Assembly (NCBI GenBank): GCA_020439945.1
Contig: JAGRPB010000016.1
Coordinates: 1-46,596, forward strand
Reading direction: 5' to 3'
Length of the DNA: 46,596 bases
DNA from: Verrucomicrobiia bacterium
GTDB taxonomy: Bacteria; Verrucomicrobiota; Verrucomicrobiia; Verrucomicrobiales; DEV007
In this document: positions 17,801 through 24,937 of the stretch, piece by piece
Numbering within the stretch: position 1 is the first letter of the stretch
Layout: each line of letters starts with the position of its first letter
The notes under the pieces: generated by a model
What the model saw: the letters and a program-made list of their open reading frames with translations, nothing else
Database searches by the model: none
What the model was told of the DNA's origin: nothing
Program-made: the position numbers and the translations under genes

Positions 17801-19351
17801 ATGCGCCGGCTGCTTTTCGCCCTTGCCCTTTCCCTCTCGCTCATGCCCGTGTTGCTCTCCGCGGCAGCTGACGAGCGACCAAATATTCTTTTCATCTACA
17901 CCGACGATCATTCGCATCGGACGGTGAGTTGCTACCCGGAGGCCTATGACTTCGTGAAGACGCCGAACATCGACGCCTTGGCGGAAAGCGGAGTGCGATT
18001 CAAATACGCCTACATCGGCACTTGGTGCATGCCATCGCGAGCGACGCTGCTGACCGGGCACTACCAGCACGCGGTGGAATCGATGCGGATGGAGGGCGCC
18101 TATCCCGGGAGCGAATACGATCCGGAGAAATGTCCCTTCTGGCCGAAAGTGTTTCGCGAAAACGGTTACCAGACCGCCCAGCTCGGCAAGTGGCACACCG
18201 GCACCGATACCGGGGCGAATCGTGATTGGGACTTTCAGAAAGTGTGGAACCGGCCGCGCTATCCCAAGAACGCCGGCAACTATTACAAGGATCAACTCAT
18301 CGAAACGAACGGCGGCGAGCCGGAGATGGTGAAGGGCTACTCCACGGACAACTACACCGAGTGGGCGGTCGACTACCTGAAAGGGGAGAATCGCGATCCG
18401 GACAAGCCTTTCTATCTCTGGCTCTGCTACGGCGCGGTGCACGGTCCCTACACACCGGCGAAGCGTCACCTCGATTCCTATCCCGATCTCCAGGTGCCGA
18501 TCCCGGCCGACATTTATCCTCCGCGTCCAGGCAAGCCGGCCTACCTTCAGGATTCTTCCCTGTGGGCCAAAGGCGAGGATGGGCTGCCGCATTTCAAGGG
18601 CAAGCCGCTCGCCTACGGGGGATTCGAAGCCAAGAGCGGAATTCACGGGAGCGATCTCAACAGCTGGGTCAGGCAGTATCACCAGGGCGTGCTCGCGCTG
18701 GACGAGGCGGTAGGCACGCTGATCGCGACGCTCAAGGAGACGGGTCAGTATGAAAACACGCTCGTCGTTTTCACCTCCGACCAGGGATTCGCCTGGGGCC
18801 AGCATGGATTCCGCACCAAGGTGGCGCCCTACGATGCGAACATCCGCAGCCCGATGATCATCGCGATGCCGTCGCGAGTGGCGCAGGGAAAAGTGAACGA
18901 CACTCCGGTCGGCGGAGTCGATCTGGTGCCGACTTTTTTCTCCTTCGCCGGGATCGATCTGCCGTGGAAGATGCACGGGCGTGACCTGACGCCTTTGCTG
19001 GAAAACCCGGACACGAAATGGGATCGGCCGCTGCTGATGGTGCACACGGGGGCCTTCTACGGATCGGACACCGTGCCGATTCCGCGGGACGAAAAGACGC
19101 TGATGAAGACCGCGGGCATCCCGTGGTATGCGTCGATCCACGACGGTCGCTACAAGTATGTGCGGACGTTCATCGAGGGCGAGATCGAGGAACTCTACGA
19201 TTTGGAGACCGATCCCGAGGAGCTGACGAACCTCGCTCAGAACGCGGATCAGGCCGATCGTGTAAAACGCATGCGCGCCGAGACCGTGGCCGAGTTGAAG
19301 CGGACCGATGCCGGTTTCGCGGATGATCTGCCGAAGGTGGCGGGGGAGTAG
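17801..19351 (+). CDS. Secreted S1-type sulfatase (CMPSR)
   Basis: 516 residues from the ATG at 17801, which opens a signal peptide (MRRLLFALALSLSLMPVLLSA). Motifs: ILFIYTDDHSHRTVSCYPE, formylglycine motif C-M-P-S-R with Cys76 followed by ATLLTGH, LGKWHTGTD, and VFTSDQGFAWGQHGFRTKVA, where the usual DNG is DQG and is followed by the GQHG-FRxK arrangement of iduronate/choline-type subfamilies. This points to a different S1 subfamily from the other three sulfatases here. It is convergent with a Gfo/Idh/MocA gene; a hairpin doublet separates the two. Confidence 0.95.
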   Translation: MRRLLFALALSLSLMPVLLSAAADERPNILFIYTDDHSHRTVSCYPEAYDFVKTPNIDALAESGVRFKYAYIGTWCMPSRATLLTGHYQHAVESMRMEGAYPGSEYDPEKCPFWPKVFRENGYQTAQLGKWHTGTDTGANRDWDFQKVWNRPRYPKNAGNYYKDQLIETNGGEPEMVKGYSTDNYTEWAVDYLKGENRDPDKPFYLWLCYGAVHGPYTPAKRHLDSYPDLQVPIPADIYPPRPGKPAYLQDSSLWAKGEDGLPHFKGKPLAYGGFEAKSGIHGSDLNSWVRQYHQGVLALDEAVGTLIATLKETGQYENTLVVFTSDQGFAWGQHGFRTKVAPYDANIRSPMIIAMPSRVAQGKVNDTPVGGVDLVPTFFSFAGIDLPWKMHGRDLTPLLENPDTKWDRPLLMVHTGAFYGSDTVPIPRDEKTLMKTAGIPWYASIHDGRYKYVRTFIEGEIEELYDLETDPEELTNLAQNADQADRVKRMRAETVAELKRTDAGFADDLPKVAGE

Positions 19352-19353
19352 TG

Positions 19354-19438
19354 GAAAGGAGGGGCGACAATCCTGTCGCCCTTGTTCTGAAACCGAAACG
19401 AAGGCACTGAGGGCGACAGGATTGTCGCCCCTCCTTTC
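19354..19438. repeat. 29-bp perfect inverted repeat built of two hairpins (BIME-like)
   Basis: 19354-19382 and 19410-19438 are exact reverse complements of each other with a 27-nt spacer. Each arm is itself a hairpin: GGGCGACA and TGTCGCCC separated by 4 nt (ATCC in one, GGAT in the other). The element fills the gap between two convergent genes, so it may act as a bidirectional terminator or mRNA stabiliser. The nested layout is that of a REP doublet. No T-run follows either hairpin, so it is not a classical intrinsic terminator. Confidence 0.9.
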
Positions 19439-19451
19439 GCCCTCCTTTCAC

Positions 19452-20525
19452 TCACAGCTCCACCGTCTTCCCTGACTTGAACGACTCGTCCGCCGCCAGC
19501 ACGATGCGGAGGCTGTTGATGGCGTCTTCCATGTGGTCGGAAAGATCGACGTCGTTCGTGATGGCATTCAGGAAGACCTCCTGCTCGCGGGCGCAGAGGC
19601 CGTCGTGATCGGGTTCGTCGGCGCAGTCGATGATCTCGTCGGGTTTGGTGAACTGATCGTTCTCGTCGAGTTCGGCGTGGTGGAGTTTCAGCGAGGCAGC
19701 TTTTGAGTGCGAATCGATGTCGTCGCTCTCGGTCTCGCCTTCCTTCACCCCCGCGATGCTGACGCAGCCTTTCGGGCCGACGACGTCTTTCACGAAAAAG
19801 GCGGTCTCGCTCATCATCGGGCCCCAACCGGCCTCGTACCAGCCGACGGAGCCATCCTCGAAGGTGACCTGCAACTGGCCGTAGTTGTACATGCCCTCGA
19901 CGAGGTCGTCGGTCAGGCGCGCGCCGATGGCACTGACGCGCACGGGTTTCGAGCGCGTCATCTGGCACATGACGTCGACGTAGTGGACGCCGCAGTCGAC
20001 GATGGGCGACATGGAGTTCATCAGCTGGCGGTGGGTATGCCACATCTCGCCGGAGGACTGTTGGTTGAGATTCATCCGCATCACGAGCGGGCGTCCGAGG
20101 TCGTTGGCCACCTCGATGAAGCGGGCCCAGGTGGGATGGACGCGGAGGATGTAGCCGATGACGAGCTTGCGGTTGGCGGCCTTGGCGGCGTCGACGATGG
20201 CTTGCGCTTCTTCGACGGTTTCCGCGATCGGTTTTTCCAGGAAAACGTGGCAGCCAGCGGCGAAGGCTTTCTTCGTGAAATCGGCGTGGGTGTCCGGGTA
20301 GGTGTTGATGGAAACCGCGTCCGGTTGGGTTTCGGCGAGCGCTCCCTCGTAGTTGGAAAACTGCGGATACTCGGCGCCGAGGGTGTCGAGCAATTTGCGG
20401 CGGGAGGCTTCACCGCGGGAGACGACGCCCACGATTTCGAAGCCTTCCATGGCATGATAAGCCTTGGCGTGAGAGATGCCCATGTGGCCGCAGCCAACGA
20501 CGAGGATTTTGACGGGTTGAGACAT
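19452..20525 (-). CDS. Gfo/Idh/MocA-family NAD(P)-dependent dehydrogenase
   Basis: 357 residues from the ATG at 20525. The N-terminal Rossmann motif (ILVVGCGHMGISHAKAY, residues 7-23) and the family EKP motif (HVFLEKPIAETVEEAQ) are clear, followed by the C-terminal alpha/beta substrate domain (GVHYVDVMCQM). No signal peptide, so it acts in the cytoplasm. Members oxidise or reduce sugars, inositols and related polyols. It is probably cotranscribed with a second Gfo/Idh gene 59 nt upstream. The two may process a sugar released by the secreted hydrolases (inference). Confidence 0.93.
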   Translation of the reverse strand: MSQPVKILVVGCGHMGISHAKAYHAMEGFEIVGVVSRGEASRRKLLDTLGAEYPQFSNYEGALAETQPDAVSINTYPDTHADFTKKAFAAGCHVFLEKPIAETVEEAQAIVDAAKAANRKLVIGYILRVHPTWARFIEVANDLGRPLVMRMNLNQQSSGEMWHTHRQLMNSMSPIVDCGVHYVDVMCQMTRSKPVRVSAIGARLTDDLVEGMYNYGQLQVTFEDGSVGWYEAGWGPMMSETAFFVKDVVGPKGCVSIAGVKEGETESDDIDSHSKAASLKLHHAELDENDQFTKPDEIIDCADEPDHDGLCAREQEVFLNAITNDVDLSDHMEDAINSLRIVLAADESFKSGKTVEL

Positions 20526-20584
20526 GGATCAGTGTCTAGGGGGAAATCGAGAAGATCGCAAGTGCCGGTGCGCGGACGGCGGAT

Positions 20585-21535
20585 TCAGATCTCGCCTGAT
20601 AGCACCTCTTCCAGCATGACCTCGCGACCGAGTTCCAGTGATCGCTTGCCGGCTTCGAGGGCGGCGATGAGTTCGACCTCTTCCTCCACGGGCACACTTT
20701 CTTCGCCAGTGTCGAGCAATCGGAGAAAATCTTCCAGGAGGTAGGAATAAAGGTTTTTCAAATCGGGCTGAACCGTGGCCCAGCCTTTCTCGCCGTAGAG
20801 GGTGATCTGGTAACCGGCCCTCATCCAGTCGCGCGTGGCCACGGTGAGCATGATGTCGCGATGATCCTCGAAACGAAGCCGGACCAGGTTGGCACCGGGT
20901 TGGCCCACGTTGATGGCGCTCACGGCGCCTCTTCCGAGAACCGCGTAGATCATCGAGAGGGCGTGGATGCCGTAGTAGACCAGTTCGTTGCCGCAGGCGG
21001 CGTTGGCGAGGTGAACCTTGCCGAGGGTGGGCAGGGTTTCGTCGCGCAGCTTTACGATATCGGGCACAAAGCGAAGACTGCTCGCGGACATGAAAGGCGT
21101 TTTGGTTTCCCGCACCAGCTTTGCCACCGCCTGGGCTTCGCGGGCGGTCATGGCCAGCGGTTTGTCGCAGAAAACCGGCACGCCTTTCTTCAGGGGATGG
21201 GTGGCGTATTTCCACTGCGCCCCACTGCCATCATCGATGATGAGAACGGCATCGACACCCTCGCAGGCTGACTCGGGAGTGGTGGCGACGTCGTCGATAC
21301 CCGTGGCGTCGGCGAGTTTCTTCGCGGCGGCCTGATCGGGATCCCAGATTTTTACGACTCGTGCGCCGTCAAGTTTTCGTCCCGACTTGATGAACGTGCC
21401 CCCGAGGCTCTTGGACTTTTCTTCATCCCAACCATTGAAGGTCGTGGTGAACGCCGTCCCGTGGTGCGATCCCGGCGTTCGCGTAGCATCGAGATACCCA
21501 TAGGTGGCGGCGGAGATAACGGCGAGGCGGCGCAT
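20585..21535 (-). CDS. Gfo/Idh/MocA-like oxidoreductase with atypical nucleotide-binding loop
   Basis: 316 residues from the ATG at 21535. The general family plan is visible (VKIWDPDQAAAKKLADATGI, AVLIIDDGSGAQWKYA, VFCDKPLAMTAREAQAV with the EKP motif changed to DKP, then a GIHALSMIYAVLG segment), but the N-terminus reads RRLAVISAATYGYLDATRTPG in place of GxGxxG. Such proteins occur in Planctomycetota and Verrucomicrobiota; whether they bind NAD normally is unknown. First gene of a two-gene operon with the Gfo/Idh gene downstream. A dispersed repeat (copy C) lies 22 nt upstream of its start. Confidence 0.85.
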   Translation of the reverse strand: MRRLAVISAATYGYLDATRTPGSHHGTAFTTTFNGWDEEKSKSLGGTFIKSGRKLDGARVVKIWDPDQAAAKKLADATGIDDVATTPESACEGVDAVLIIDDGSGAQWKYATHPLKKGVPVFCDKPLAMTAREAQAVAKLVRETKTPFMSASSLRFVPDIVKLRDETLPTLGKVHLANAACGNELVYYGIHALSMIYAVLGRGAVSAINVGQPGANLVRLRFEDHRDIMLTVATRDWMRAGYQITLYGEKGWATVQPDLKNLYSYLLEDFLRLLDTGEESVPVEEEVELIAALEAGKRSLELGREVMLEEVLSGEI

Positions 21536-21556
21536 GACAATTGGATGAGGCAACCC

Positions 21557-21596
21557 GATTCAAGAGGGTTGAGTCTCCGATCCTACCCTGTTTGGT
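21557..21596. repeat. Dispersed GATC/ACCCTGT element, copy C
   Basis: GATTCAAGAGGGTTGAGTC followed by TCCGATCCTACCCTGTTTG. It shares the AGGGTTGAGTC and ACCCTGTT blocks with the other copies and stands immediately upstream of the leftward Gfo/Idh-like gene. It is the first of several repeats in the gene-poor stretch 21536-22006. Confidence 0.65.
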
Positions 21597-21626
21597 CGGG
21601 CGAAGAAATGGCGTGGTGATGCCTGC

Positions 21627-21815
21627 TCAATTCACTGGACGCCAGATGACGGTGTGGAGTTTCCAGGCTTTGAGTTCGGCGTATGGTGGGAGGTCGTTTC
21701 CGGTGAATGCGGCGGGATCTTCGGGGAGAAAGCGGAAGGTGATGTTGGAAAGACCGGCGGCACTGGTGACGCAGTCGCCGGTGAGACCTTCGAGGATGGC
21801 ATTGTCGGGAGCGCT
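21627..21815 (-). pseudogene. 3' remnant of an unidentified gene
   Basis: The minus strand here reads a stop-terminated frame with coding-like codon use (third positions mostly G or C): NAILEGLTGDCVTSAAGLS, NITFRFLPEDPAAF, ELKAWKLHTVIWRPVN. No intact start or upstream coding part exists. The frame continues upstream only into a hairpin-rich repeat (21822-21950) that has no protein-like composition. Most likely it is the last 60 or so codons of a gene truncated by that repeat. The family is not recognised. Confidence 0.4.
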
Positions 21816-21821
21816 CGGTGG

Positions 21822-21950
21822 TTTGTCTCGACGCCCCTCCAGGACTCGTTGTTTTCGTGTCGGTGGTATTCCCGGCGTTCCGCATTGCATCACACCGGGA
21901 TACTTTCTCGACGTGCCTCCGGCACTGAGGTGGGATTGGCGGGATCTTTT
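21822..21950. repeat. Structured hairpin-rich interspersed repeat
   Basis: Contains GTGCC-TCC-GGCAC (21913-21925), an outer stem CCCGG (21871-21875) / CCGGG (21895-21899), and two copies of TCTCGACG 80 nt apart (21826 and 21906). The layout (gtgccggaggcac, cccgg...ccggg and ctggaggg blocks read on the minus strand) resembles dispersed repeats common in Planctomycetota and Acidobacteriota genomes. Boundaries are approximate. Confidence 0.5.
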
Positions 21951-21983
21951 CAAGTGAGCGATTCGGAAATGATCTCCAAATCT

Positions 21984-22011
21984 ATTCACTTCTCACTCAC
22001 CACTTATCACT
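21984..22011 (-). repeat. Degenerate heptamer array 2 (AGTGATA-like)
   Basis: On the minus strand four units in register: AGTGATA, AGTGGTG, AGTGAGA, AGTGAAT. The TGA inside the first unit (22007-22009) is the stop codon of the PQQ-type gene, preceded by CAG, as at array 3. Confidence 0.7.
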
Positions 22012-23305
22012 GGAGCGATTCACCCACGCACCACAACCCCTCGTGGGTTCGCACGAAAATATCTCCCTCGGAAATGGCGAGTGACGAGTTTGTCTCCTCG
22101 CCGAGATCGCTCTGGGCGATGACTTCGAATTTCTCGGAATCGGCTTTGAAAACGACGGAGTCACCCGCCTGGCTGAGAGTGAAAATTCGATCGCCGGCGA
22201 GCACGAAAGAGCCCCAGGATTTCCCGGCACCGGGAAGGCGATCCTTCCACAGGGTCTTTCCGGTTTTCATGTCGTCGCAGTAGGCGATGCCGCCGGCGTC
22301 CTGATAGAAGTAGTGATGGCCGACCACGACGCCGGTCCCAATTCCGCCGTTGTGCCGGACCTCCTGCCAGAGCCGGTGGGTCTCGGTCACGTCGCCGTTG
22401 CCGCCGACTTTTACGCCGATGGAGTTGCCGTAGTAGCCGCCCATGGCTACGACGACCTTGTCCGATTCGCTGTAGACGGGAGAGGTGTAAACGAGCGGGT
22501 TCAGTCCGCCGCAGGTCCAGAGTTGTTCGCCCGTGTCGGGATCGAAGGCCTTCAGCTCCATGGGGAAGCTCATGATGAGTTCCTTTCGTTCCCCGGTGTC
22601 GACGAGGATCGGCGTGCTGAACGATCCGATGACGCCGCCGCCGTCCTTGCTATCGCGAAAACCGTCGGTGCGCTCACCGGGATTCCAGACGGGCTCCTGC
22701 CACTGCCAGACGATTTCGCCGGTCGTCTTGTCGAGGGCGTAGAGGGCGGCATTCTTTCCCGGACCGTGATACTGGATGACGAGATCGCCGTAGAGAACGG
22801 GTGAGGTGGAGTGCCCCCAGGTATGTGAAATCGGACCCAGGTCGCGAAACCAGAGTTGCTTGCCCTCGAAATCATAGGCGGCGATGCCGGCGGATCCGTA
22901 GTAGGCGATCACGATTTCGCCGTCCGTCGCGGGAGAGGCCGAGCAGTAGGGATTGGCGCGATGGGTGGGTTCTTCCTTGTCGTAGGTCAATCCGGTTTTC
23001 CAAAGGAGTGAGCCGTCCTTTCGGTCGAAACACATCAGTCCACGCCACTTCGTTTCCGAGATGGGCTGGGTCACGAAAACTCGCTCTCCTTGAATCACCG
23101 GCGTCGAATTGCCGGGCTCGGGCAGATCAATTCGCCATTTGATGTTCTTGTCCTTTCCCCATTCGATCGGGAGTTTGGTCTCCGAGGTTTTGCCGGAGCC
23201 AAGCAAGTCGCCGCGCCATGCCGGCCATCCGGAAGTGTCGGCAAACGAGGTCGAGGAGGCGGCGAGAAACGTGGACAGCAAGAGAGGAAGGAGGAGGGCT
23301 TTCAT
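22007..23305 (-). CDS. Secreted PQQ-type (PQQ-binding-like) beta-propeller protein
   Basis: 432 residues from the ATG at 23305, which opens a signal peptide (MKALLLPLLLSTFLAASSTSFA). The rest is a run of PQQ-type blades: WPAWRGDLLGSGKTSE, LMCFDRKDGSLLWKT, IAAYDFEGKQLWFRD, LYALDKTTGEIVWQW, LKAFDPDTGEQLWTCGG, YCDDMKTGKTLWKD. In Planctomycetota and Verrucomicrobiota such proteins are common secreted propellers of unknown function; homology to quinoprotein dehydrogenases is in the fold only, and no PQQ or calcium ligands can be assigned. A much longer open frame upstream is antisense to the next gene. Divergent from the propeller gene starting at 23456. Confidence 0.9.
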   Translation of the reverse strand: MKALLLPLLLSTFLAASSTSFADTSGWPAWRGDLLGSGKTSETKLPIEWGKDKNIKWRIDLPEPGNSTPVIQGERVFVTQPISETKWRGLMCFDRKDGSLLWKTGLTYDKEEPTHRANPYCSASPATDGEIVIAYYGSAGIAAYDFEGKQLWFRDLGPISHTWGHSTSPVLYGDLVIQYHGPGKNAALYALDKTTGEIVWQWQEPVWNPGERTDGFRDSKDGGGVIGSFSTPILVDTGERKELIMSFPMELKAFDPDTGEQLWTCGGLNPLVYTSPVYSESDKVVVAMGGYYGNSIGVKVGGNGDVTETHRLWQEVRHNGGIGTGVVVGHHYFYQDAGGIAYCDDMKTGKTLWKDRLPGAGKSWGSFVLAGDRIFTLSQAGDSVVFKADSEKFEVIAQSDLGEETNSSLAISEGDIFVRTHEGLWCVGESLQ

Positions 23306-23455
23306 GTTGGCGAGGTTGGTCAGGAGTATATTGCGAAGGTGATTGTGGAGCGAGATCAACCGGCTAGCGGGGTTACGCCATCGGGAAAGATTTGGGAAAA
23401 AGCCGCGAACGCGTGAGTGCCATTTTCGGGGGGCTCCTGCGAGAAAGGGCACGCC

Positions 23456-24937
23456 ATGAAATTGACCACCCCATTCGGCCTCGTTTTCGCATTCCTTTTG
23501 GCGCCTTTGACTGGCAAGGCTGCGGACACACCGGTTGCGATCGGGGATCGGCGGGAGTTGATGGTGGACGACTACCTCATCGAGTCGGTCGACAAGGTCC
23601 GCCTTCGCCTTCACGAACCGCACGACGAAGGAATCGCCCTGAAGTTCGATGAGCCGTGGGAAGGTGGCTTCTGTGCCTATGTTTCCATCCTGCGGGACGG
23701 GGAAAAATACCTGGCTTACTATCGCGGTCTCCCCGAGGCGGGGCAGGATGGCAGTCGCGCCGAGTCGACCTGCTACGCCGAGTCGGCCGATGGCATCACC
23801 TGGACGAAACCGAAGCTCGGCCTGTTCGAGGTCAATGGCACTCGCGAGAACAACGTCGTCCTTTCCGATGCCGCCCCGGTAACCCATAACTTCGCGCCGA
23901 TGGTTGATTCGCGCCCGGGTGTGCCGGACGACGAACGATTCAAGGCGCTCGGCGGCACCATGAAGAGCGGTCTCATCGCCTGGGTTTCGGGCGACGGAAA
24001 GCAATGGCGCAAGCTCCGGGAGGAGCCGGTCATCCCGAATGAGATGGTGAAATTTCCCTATTTCTTCGATTCGCAGAATCTCGCGTTCTGGTCCGATGCC
24101 GAGCAGAAATACGTCTGCTTTTTTCGCGTGTTTCAGGACAAGGTCCGGCGCATTGCGAGAACCACGAGCGACGATTTCGTGAACTGGTCGGAGCCCGTGT
24201 TGATGGAGTATCAGAATTTTGGGAAGCCCGCGCCGATCGAGCATCTCTACACCAACCAGACGCATCCGTATTTCCGCGCGCCGCATCTCTACATCGCTGC
24301 CGCGGCGCGATTCATGCCGAAACGCCAGGTGCTGACAGACGAGCAGGCCGAGGCCATCAACGTGAATCCGAAGTATTTCAAGGACACGTCAGACGCGATT
24401 TTCATGACGGCTCGCCCGGGGGCGAACTACTACGATCGGACCTTTCTGAGCAGCTTCGTTCGGCCGGGCATCGGGGCCCAGAATTGGGTGTCGCGAACGA
24501 ACTATCCGGCGCGGGGAATCGTCCAGACCGGCCCGACCGAGATGTCGGTCTATCTGAATCAGGACTACGCCCAGCCGACCGCTCACCTGCGTCGCTACTC
24601 GATGCGTCTCGATGGCTTCGCTTCGGCTCGCGCCGAATACGAGGGCGGGGAACTGCTGACGAAACCGCTGACGTTTTCGGGGAATCAACTGGCACTGAAT
24701 TTTTCGACCTCGGCTGCGGGAGGAATTCGTTTGGAAATCCAGGACGCAGAAGGCAAACCGATTCCGGGTTTCTCGCTCGACGATTCGGTCGAGCAGATCG
24801 GCAACGAGATCGAGCGAATCGTGACTTGGAAAGGCGGCAGCGATGTGTCGTCGCTGGCGGGCAAGCCGGTCCGCTTGCACTTTGTGATGAAGGACGCAGA
24901 CTTGTTTGCTCTCCGGTTTTCCGATTCCAAATCATGA
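23456..24937 (+). CDS. Secreted GH43/GH32-like five-bladed propeller protein
   Basis: 493 residues from the ATG at 23456, preceded by a GAAAGG ribosome-binding site 7 nt away and opening a signal peptide (MKLTTPFGLVFAFLLAPLTG). Blades start with motifs such as LMVDDYLIESVDKV, YAESADGITWTKPKLGLFEV and ARTTSDDFVNWSEPVLME. A C-terminal beta-sandwich ends in LAGKPVRLHFVMKDADLFAL. It is a paralogue of the protein at 8124-9632. Its TGA stop overlaps the ATG of the next sulfatase (ATGA at 24934-24937), so the two are translationally coupled and probably act on the same glycan, the sulfatase desulfating and this protein binding or cleaving. Catalytic residues cannot be assigned with confidence. Confidence 0.87.
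   Translation: MKLTTPFGLVFAFLLAPLTGKAADTPVAIGDRRELMVDDYLIESVDKVRLRLHEPHDEGIALKFDEPWEGGFCAYVSILRDGEKYLAYYRGLPEAGQDGSRAESTCYAESADGITWTKPKLGLFEVNGTRENNVVLSDAAPVTHNFAPMVDSRPGVPDDERFKALGGTMKSGLIAWVSGDGKQWRKLREEPVIPNEMVKFPYFFDSQNLAFWSDAEQKYVCFFRVFQDKVRRIARTTSDDFVNWSEPVLMEYQNFGKPAPIEHLYTNQTHPYFRAPHLYIAAAARFMPKRQVLTDEQAEAINVNPKYFKDTSDAIFMTARPGANYYDRTFLSSFVRPGIGAQNWVSRTNYPARGIVQTGPTEMSVYLNQDYAQPTAHLRRYSMRLDGFASARAEYEGGELLTKPLTFSGNQLALNFSTSAAGGIRLEIQDAEGKPIPGFSLDDSVEQIGNEIERIVTWKGGSDVSSLAGKPVRLHFVMKDADLFALRFSDSKS

Noticed and set aside
21541..21957. Plus-strand open frame of 138 codons in the gene-poor gap
   Set aside because: It crosses copy C, the gene remnant and the hairpin repeat, and has no protein-like features.
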